DNA of 8,628 nt from Betaproteobacteria bacterium (GTDB lineage Bacteria; Pseudomonadota; Gammaproteobacteria; Burkholderiales; SG8-41). The stretch is from NCBI GenBank assembly GCA_025356695.1, contig JANXSE010000118.1, forward strand, positions 1 through 8,628, read 5' to 3'. The translations under genes were made by a program, and so were the position numbers. The notes under the pieces are model-generated. The model searched no databases. It saw nothing but the letters and a program-made list of their open reading frames with translations, and was not told the origin of the DNA. This document shows, one piece after another, positions 6,356 through 8,628 of this stretch (positions are counted from its first letter, which is position 1; each line of letters begins with the position of its first letter).

Positions 6356-6709
6356 GTGACAGGTCCGATGTTCCAGACGCTGCACCTAATGTTCGAGACG
6401 CAGTACAACGAATTGGCGCTGGCAGTGGATCTGGTCGCGGAACGCATACGCGCGCTGGGTTATCCGGCGCCAGGCACTTACTCAGAATATGCGAAGTTGT
6501 CCTCGATCAAGGAAACCGCCGGCGTCCCCCAAGCAGAGAAGATGATCGAACTGCTGGTCGAAGGACAGGAAGCCGTCGTGCGCACCGCGCGCTCGGTGTT
6601 CCCGCTGGTAGATAAGGCCAATGACGAACCCAGTGCCGATCTGCTGACGCAAAGAATGCAGATACATGAAAAGACGGCCTGGATGCTTAGAGGCTTGCTT
6701 GAAAAGTAG
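6356..6709 (+). CDS. dps: Dps (DNA-protection ferritin-like protein), C-terminal 117 codons after a frameshift
   Basis: The open part starts at a GTG (6356) that in the intact gene is the valine of HWNVTGPMF, so it is not a natural start. The protein carries typical Dps helices: [20 protein letters not shown] with the metal-site H and E plus [11 protein letters not shown], then [17 protein letters not shown] and the C-terminal [18 protein letters not shown]. Dps dodecamers bind DNA and oxidise iron(II) with hydrogen peroxide. The conserved first-helix histidines of THNFHW, one a ferroxidase ligand, are encoded only in the other frame. A product started at 6356 or at the ATG at 6368 would lack the first helix and probably not assemble normally. 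The full length would be about 165-180 residues. The catalase gene follows after 47 bases, so both are probably one peroxide-stress unit. Confidence 0.88.
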   Translation: MTGPMFQTLHLMFETQYNELALAVDLVAERIRALGYPAPGTYSEYAKLSSIKETAGVPQAEKMIELLVEGQEAVVRTARSVFPLVDKANDEPSADLLTQRMQIHEKTAWMLRGLLEK

Positions 6710-6743
6710 TGCGTCGCTAACAATCGCGCGGGACTTAACTGAA

Positions 6744-6748
6744 AAGGA
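6744..6748 (+). promoter_or_regulatory. ribosome binding site of the catalase gene
   Basis: AAGGA stands eight bases before the ATG at 6757. An earlier ATG at 6752 opens only a two-codon frame, so 6757 is the start. Confidence 0.85.
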
Positions 6749-6756
6749 ATCATGCA

Positions 6757-8217
6757 ATGAATAAATTAACCACGGCAGCCGGGGCGCCGGTCGTCGATAA
6801 CCAGAACACCCAAACCGCCGGGCCGCGTGGGCCGGTTTTACTGCAGGATGTGTGGCACCTCAAAAAGCTGGCGCATTTTGCTCGTGAAGTGATCCCCGAG
6901 CGGCGCATGCACGCGAAAGGATCGGGGGCTTTCGGTACGTTTACCGTTACTCACGACATCACGAAATACTCCAGGGCAAAACTGTTTTCGACGGTGGGCA
7001 AGACGACTGATCTGTTCATGCGGTTTTCAACCGTCGCCGGCGAGCGCGGCGCGGCCGATGCGGAACGCGACATCCGCGGTTTTTCCGTCAAGTTCTATAC
7101 CGAAGAAGGCAACTGGGATGTGGTGGGCAACAATACGCCGGTCTTTTTCTTGCGCGACCCCTTAAAATTTTCGGACCTGAATCACGCCGTCAAGCGCGAT
7201 CCGAAAACGAATCTGCGCAGCGCCGATAACAACTGGGATTTCTGGACTCTGCTGCCTGAAGCGCTACACGAGGTCACCATCGTCATGAGCGACCGCGGCA
7301 TTCCGGCGTCGTATCGCCACATGCACGGTTTCGGCAGCCATACCTTCAGCTTCCTCAATGCGGCCAATGAGCGCCATTGGGTGAAATTCCATTTCCAGTG
7401 CATGCAAGGCATCAAGAACCTTAGCGATGCAGACGCCACCGACCTGGTCGGCCGTGATCGCGAAAGCGCGCAACGCGATCTGTTCGACAGCATCGAGAAG
7501 AAAGACTTCCCGCGCTGGAAACTGCGCGTGCAGATCATGCCGGAGAAGGACGCGGGGACGTACCGCCTCAATCCGTTCGACCTGACCAAGGTCTGGCCGC
7601 ACAAGGATTACCCGCTGATGGACGTTGGCATCCTCGAGTTGAACCGCAACCCGGAGAACTATTTCGCCGACGTCGAACAAGCTGCATTTTCGCCTGCCAA
7701 CGTCGTGCCCGGCATCAGCTTCTCGCCTGACAAGATGCTGCAGTCACGCTTGTTCTCGTACGGCGATGCGCAGCGCTACCGGCTCGGCGTCAACCATCAC
7801 CAGATTCGGGTGAATGCGCCGAAGTGCCCGTTCAACAGTTACCACCGTGACGGCGCAATGCGCACCGACGGTAACAAGGGATCGACCATCGGCTATGAGC
7901 CCAACAGCAAGGGCGAGTGGCAGGAGCAGCCGGATTTTTCAGAGTCGCCCCTGGCGATTGAAGGCGCGGCAGACCACTGGAATCATCGGGTCGATGAAGA
8001 TTATTACAGCCAGCCTGGCAATCTGTTTCGTCTATTGACGCCGCAAAAGCAGCAGTTGCTGTTCGAGAACACGGCGCGTTCGGTCGGCGGTGCGTCGAAG
8101 GAAATTCAGCAGCGGCATATCGCCAACTGTACCAAGGCCGATCCGGCATATGGCGCGGGCGTAGCGGCAGCACTGGCAAAAGGTGTGTCGAAGAAAACCC
8201 CGAATCCGGTGATCTGA
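6757..8217 (+). CDS. katA: monofunctional haem catalase, small-subunit (clade 3, KatA-type), 486 aa
   Basis: This enzyme disproportionates hydrogen peroxide to water and oxygen in the cytoplasm. The distal-side histidine is H52 in [14 protein letters not shown], the distal asparagine is N125 in [17 protein letters not shown], and the haem-ligating tyrosine is Y335 in [14 protein letters not shown]. The stretch [20 protein letters not shown] and the [10 protein letters not shown] segment are also typical, and the length (~485) matches small-subunit catalases, which bind NADPH. The protein is complete from [17 protein letters not shown] to TPNPVI. It follows dps in the same direction and ends 43 bases before a strong terminator, so it is the last gene of the unit. 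No OxyR site could be identified with confidence. Unlike dps next to it, the frame is undamaged over 1.46 kb. Confidence 0.98.
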   Translation: MNKLTTAAGAPVVDNQNTQTAGPRGPVLLQDVWHLKKLAHFAREVIPERRMHAKGSGAFGTFTVTHDITKYSRAKLFSTVGKTTDLFMRFSTVAGERGAADAERDIRGFSVKFYTEEGNWDVVGNNTPVFFLRDPLKFSDLNHAVKRDPKTNLRSADNNWDFWTLLPEALHEVTIVMSDRGIPASYRHMHGFGSHTFSFLNAANERHWVKFHFQCMQGIKNLSDADATDLVGRDRESAQRDLFDSIEKKDFPRWKLRVQIMPEKDAGTYRLNPFDLTKVWPHKDYPLMDVGILELNRNPENYFADVEQAAFSPANVVPGISFSPDKMLQSRLFSYGDAQRYRLGVNHHQIRVNAPKCPFNSYHRDGAMRTDGNKGSTIGYEPNSKGEWQEQPDFSESPLAIEGAADHWNHRVDEDYYSQPGNLFRLLTPQKQQLLFENTARSVGGASKEIQQRHIANCTKADPAYGAGVAAALAKGVSKKTPNPVI

Positions 8218-8260
8218 TCCACCGCGATTGATTTATCGCTGCCCCGTCAAACGAGCTTGA

Positions 8261-8287
8261 ACGCATGACTTCGGTCATGCGTTTTTT
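8261..8287 (+). terminator. rho-independent terminator of the dps-katA unit
   Basis: A perfect 9-bp stem, acgcatgac and gtcatgcgt, encloses the very stable ttcg loop (8270-8273) and is followed by a run of six T (8282-8287). It lies 43 bases after the catalase stop. Confidence 0.93.
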
Positions 8288-8366
8288 ATGGTGCCGCTGA
8301 CACGTCATAGAATCTACGGTACAGCGGCATTTGCTTGCGATAGTCCGGGGCATCAGGGTCTTTCAT
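8286..8366 (-). other. short open frame after the RAYT gene (26 codons), possibly the tail of a broken gene
   Basis: On the minus strand an ATG at 8366 starts a 26-codon frame that ends in TAA at 8286-8288. AGGGA lies about eight bases upstream of the ATG, and the frame begins 17 bases after the RAYT stop. The second half, YRKQMPLYRRFYD, has the look of a real C-terminus; the Y-x-x-x-x-x-x-Y-R-x-x-Y spacing recalls the end of FGGY sugar kinases. The first half overlaps the putative RAYT element end (8347-8369). So this is either a small protein or, more likely, a gene tail left outside the element. Weakly supported. Confidence 0.25.
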
Positions 8367-8369
8367 TAT
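8347..8369. repeat. putative left end of the RAYT element (partner of 604-624)
   Basis: The stretch begins ggggcatcagggtctttc and ends attat, just past the RAYT stop. It is an imperfect inverted match to 604-624 on the other side of the RAYT coding region once the window edges are joined. GGGG-x-CAGG-x-CTTTCATTAT-like sequence is, from memory, usual downstream of related betaproteobacterial RAYT genes, and the gene-proximal CATCCCTGTCTTTAA also fits. Confidence 0.45.
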
Positions 8370-8382
8370 CACATCCCTGTCT

Positions 8383-8628
8383 TTAAGTGGCCTCATACGC
8401 CTTCACCAGCCGGCTCACCGTCGTGTAGTGGATGCCGAAATGCTGCGCGATTTCCGCCATCGTGTGGCGGCCAGACAGATACGCCCGCGCGATGGCCTCG
8501 TTGCGCGGATGTTCAAGCTCGAACTCGGACAAGGCCCGCTTGAGCGCGCGCCGTTGCGCGCGCGGGACTTCCGTCAGCGACGGCTTCTTGTCCACCAGCG
8601 CCTGCATCTTGTTCACAAAGGCGTCCGT
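8383..8628 (-). CDS. REP-associated tyrosine transposase (RAYT), C-terminal 81 codons, entering from the right window edge
   Basis: The minus strand is open from base 8628 to a TAA at 8383-8385. It reads TDAFVNKMQALVDKKPSLTE, then VPRAQRRALKRALSEFELEH, and a helix-turn-helix, TMAEIAQHFGIHYTTVSRLV, ending in KAYEAT. Many betaproteobacterial RAYTs carry exactly this tail after the Y1 transposase domain: a VPRAQR linker, RNEAIARAYLSG, then the HTH. A GTG at 8616 could start a 77-residue frame, but the family match continues through it to the edge, so this is the end of a longer gene. It completes the fragment at 1-579 (…GQIYLG + TDAFVNK…) without loss of frame, giving 274 residues in total, a normal length. 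Confidence 0.9.
   Translation of the reverse strand, partial: TDAFVNKMQALVDKKPSLTEVPRAQRRALKRALSEFELEHPRNEAIARAYLSGRHTMAEIAQHFGIHYTTVSRLVKAYEAT

Noticed and set aside
8383..8616. Stand-alone 77-residue HTH regulator starting at a GTG
   Set aside because: The sequence before the GTG (T-D-A-F) continues the RAYT family match to the window edge, so it is the tail of the transposase.

Overview
The window looks like a GC-rich proteobacterial sequence, most likely a betaproteobacterium (Burkholderiales-like). This is inferred from codon use, the two-gene/one-permease iron(III)-type ABC transporter layout, the 4,5-dihydroxyphthalate decarboxylase-like protein and the type of REP-associated (RAYT) transposase. 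No ribosomal or taxonomic marker is present, so the placement is tentative.

Layout. Positions 1-579 (minus) hold the first 193 codons of a RAYT transposase that runs off the left edge. Positions 580-670 hold a short REP-like repeat cluster. Positions 661-778 (minus) are the first ~40 codons of a broken molybdenum-hydroxylase FAD-subunit gene (CoxM-like). Three and a half copies of an 18-bp tandem repeat follow (791-852). An ABC transporter operon runs 928-4881 on the plus strand: a fused two-half permease, an ATPase and a periplasmic binding protein. A 4,5-dihydroxyphthalate decarboxylase-like protein (4892-5866, minus) meets it tail to tail. Behind that lie an 8-bp tandem repeat and the last ~40 codons of a molybdopterin subunit gene (CoxL-like, 5963-6082, minus). 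A frameshifted dps gene (about 6166-6709) and an intact catalase gene (6757-8217) form an oxidative-stress pair closed by a strong terminator (8261-8287). The right edge (8383-8628, minus) holds the last 81 codons of a RAYT transposase.

The most striking observation is that the two edge fragments are complementary parts of one gene. Reading minus from 579 to 1 and then from 8628 to 8383 keeps the frame and gives a normal-looking 274-residue RAYT protein with no residue missing or repeated at the join. The window is therefore probably a complete circular (or tandemly repeated, or repeat-collapsed) unit of 8628 bp opened inside the transposase gene. In that ring, the CoxM start and the CoxL end lie on the two sides of the dps-katA-RAYT block in the same orientation, as if this block had replaced the middle of a molybdenum-hydroxylase operon. 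No replication or partition gene is visible, so an assembly collapse at a repeated RAYT element, or an excised or duplicated chromosomal segment, is as credible as a plasmid.

Functionally, the ABC transporter, the dihydroxyphthalate decarboxylase-like protein and the molybdenum-hydroxylase remnants point to uptake and breakdown of an aromatic or heterocyclic acid. The transporter class is usually annotated as iron(III), so the substrate stays open. dps and katA are a separate hydrogen-peroxide defence unit.
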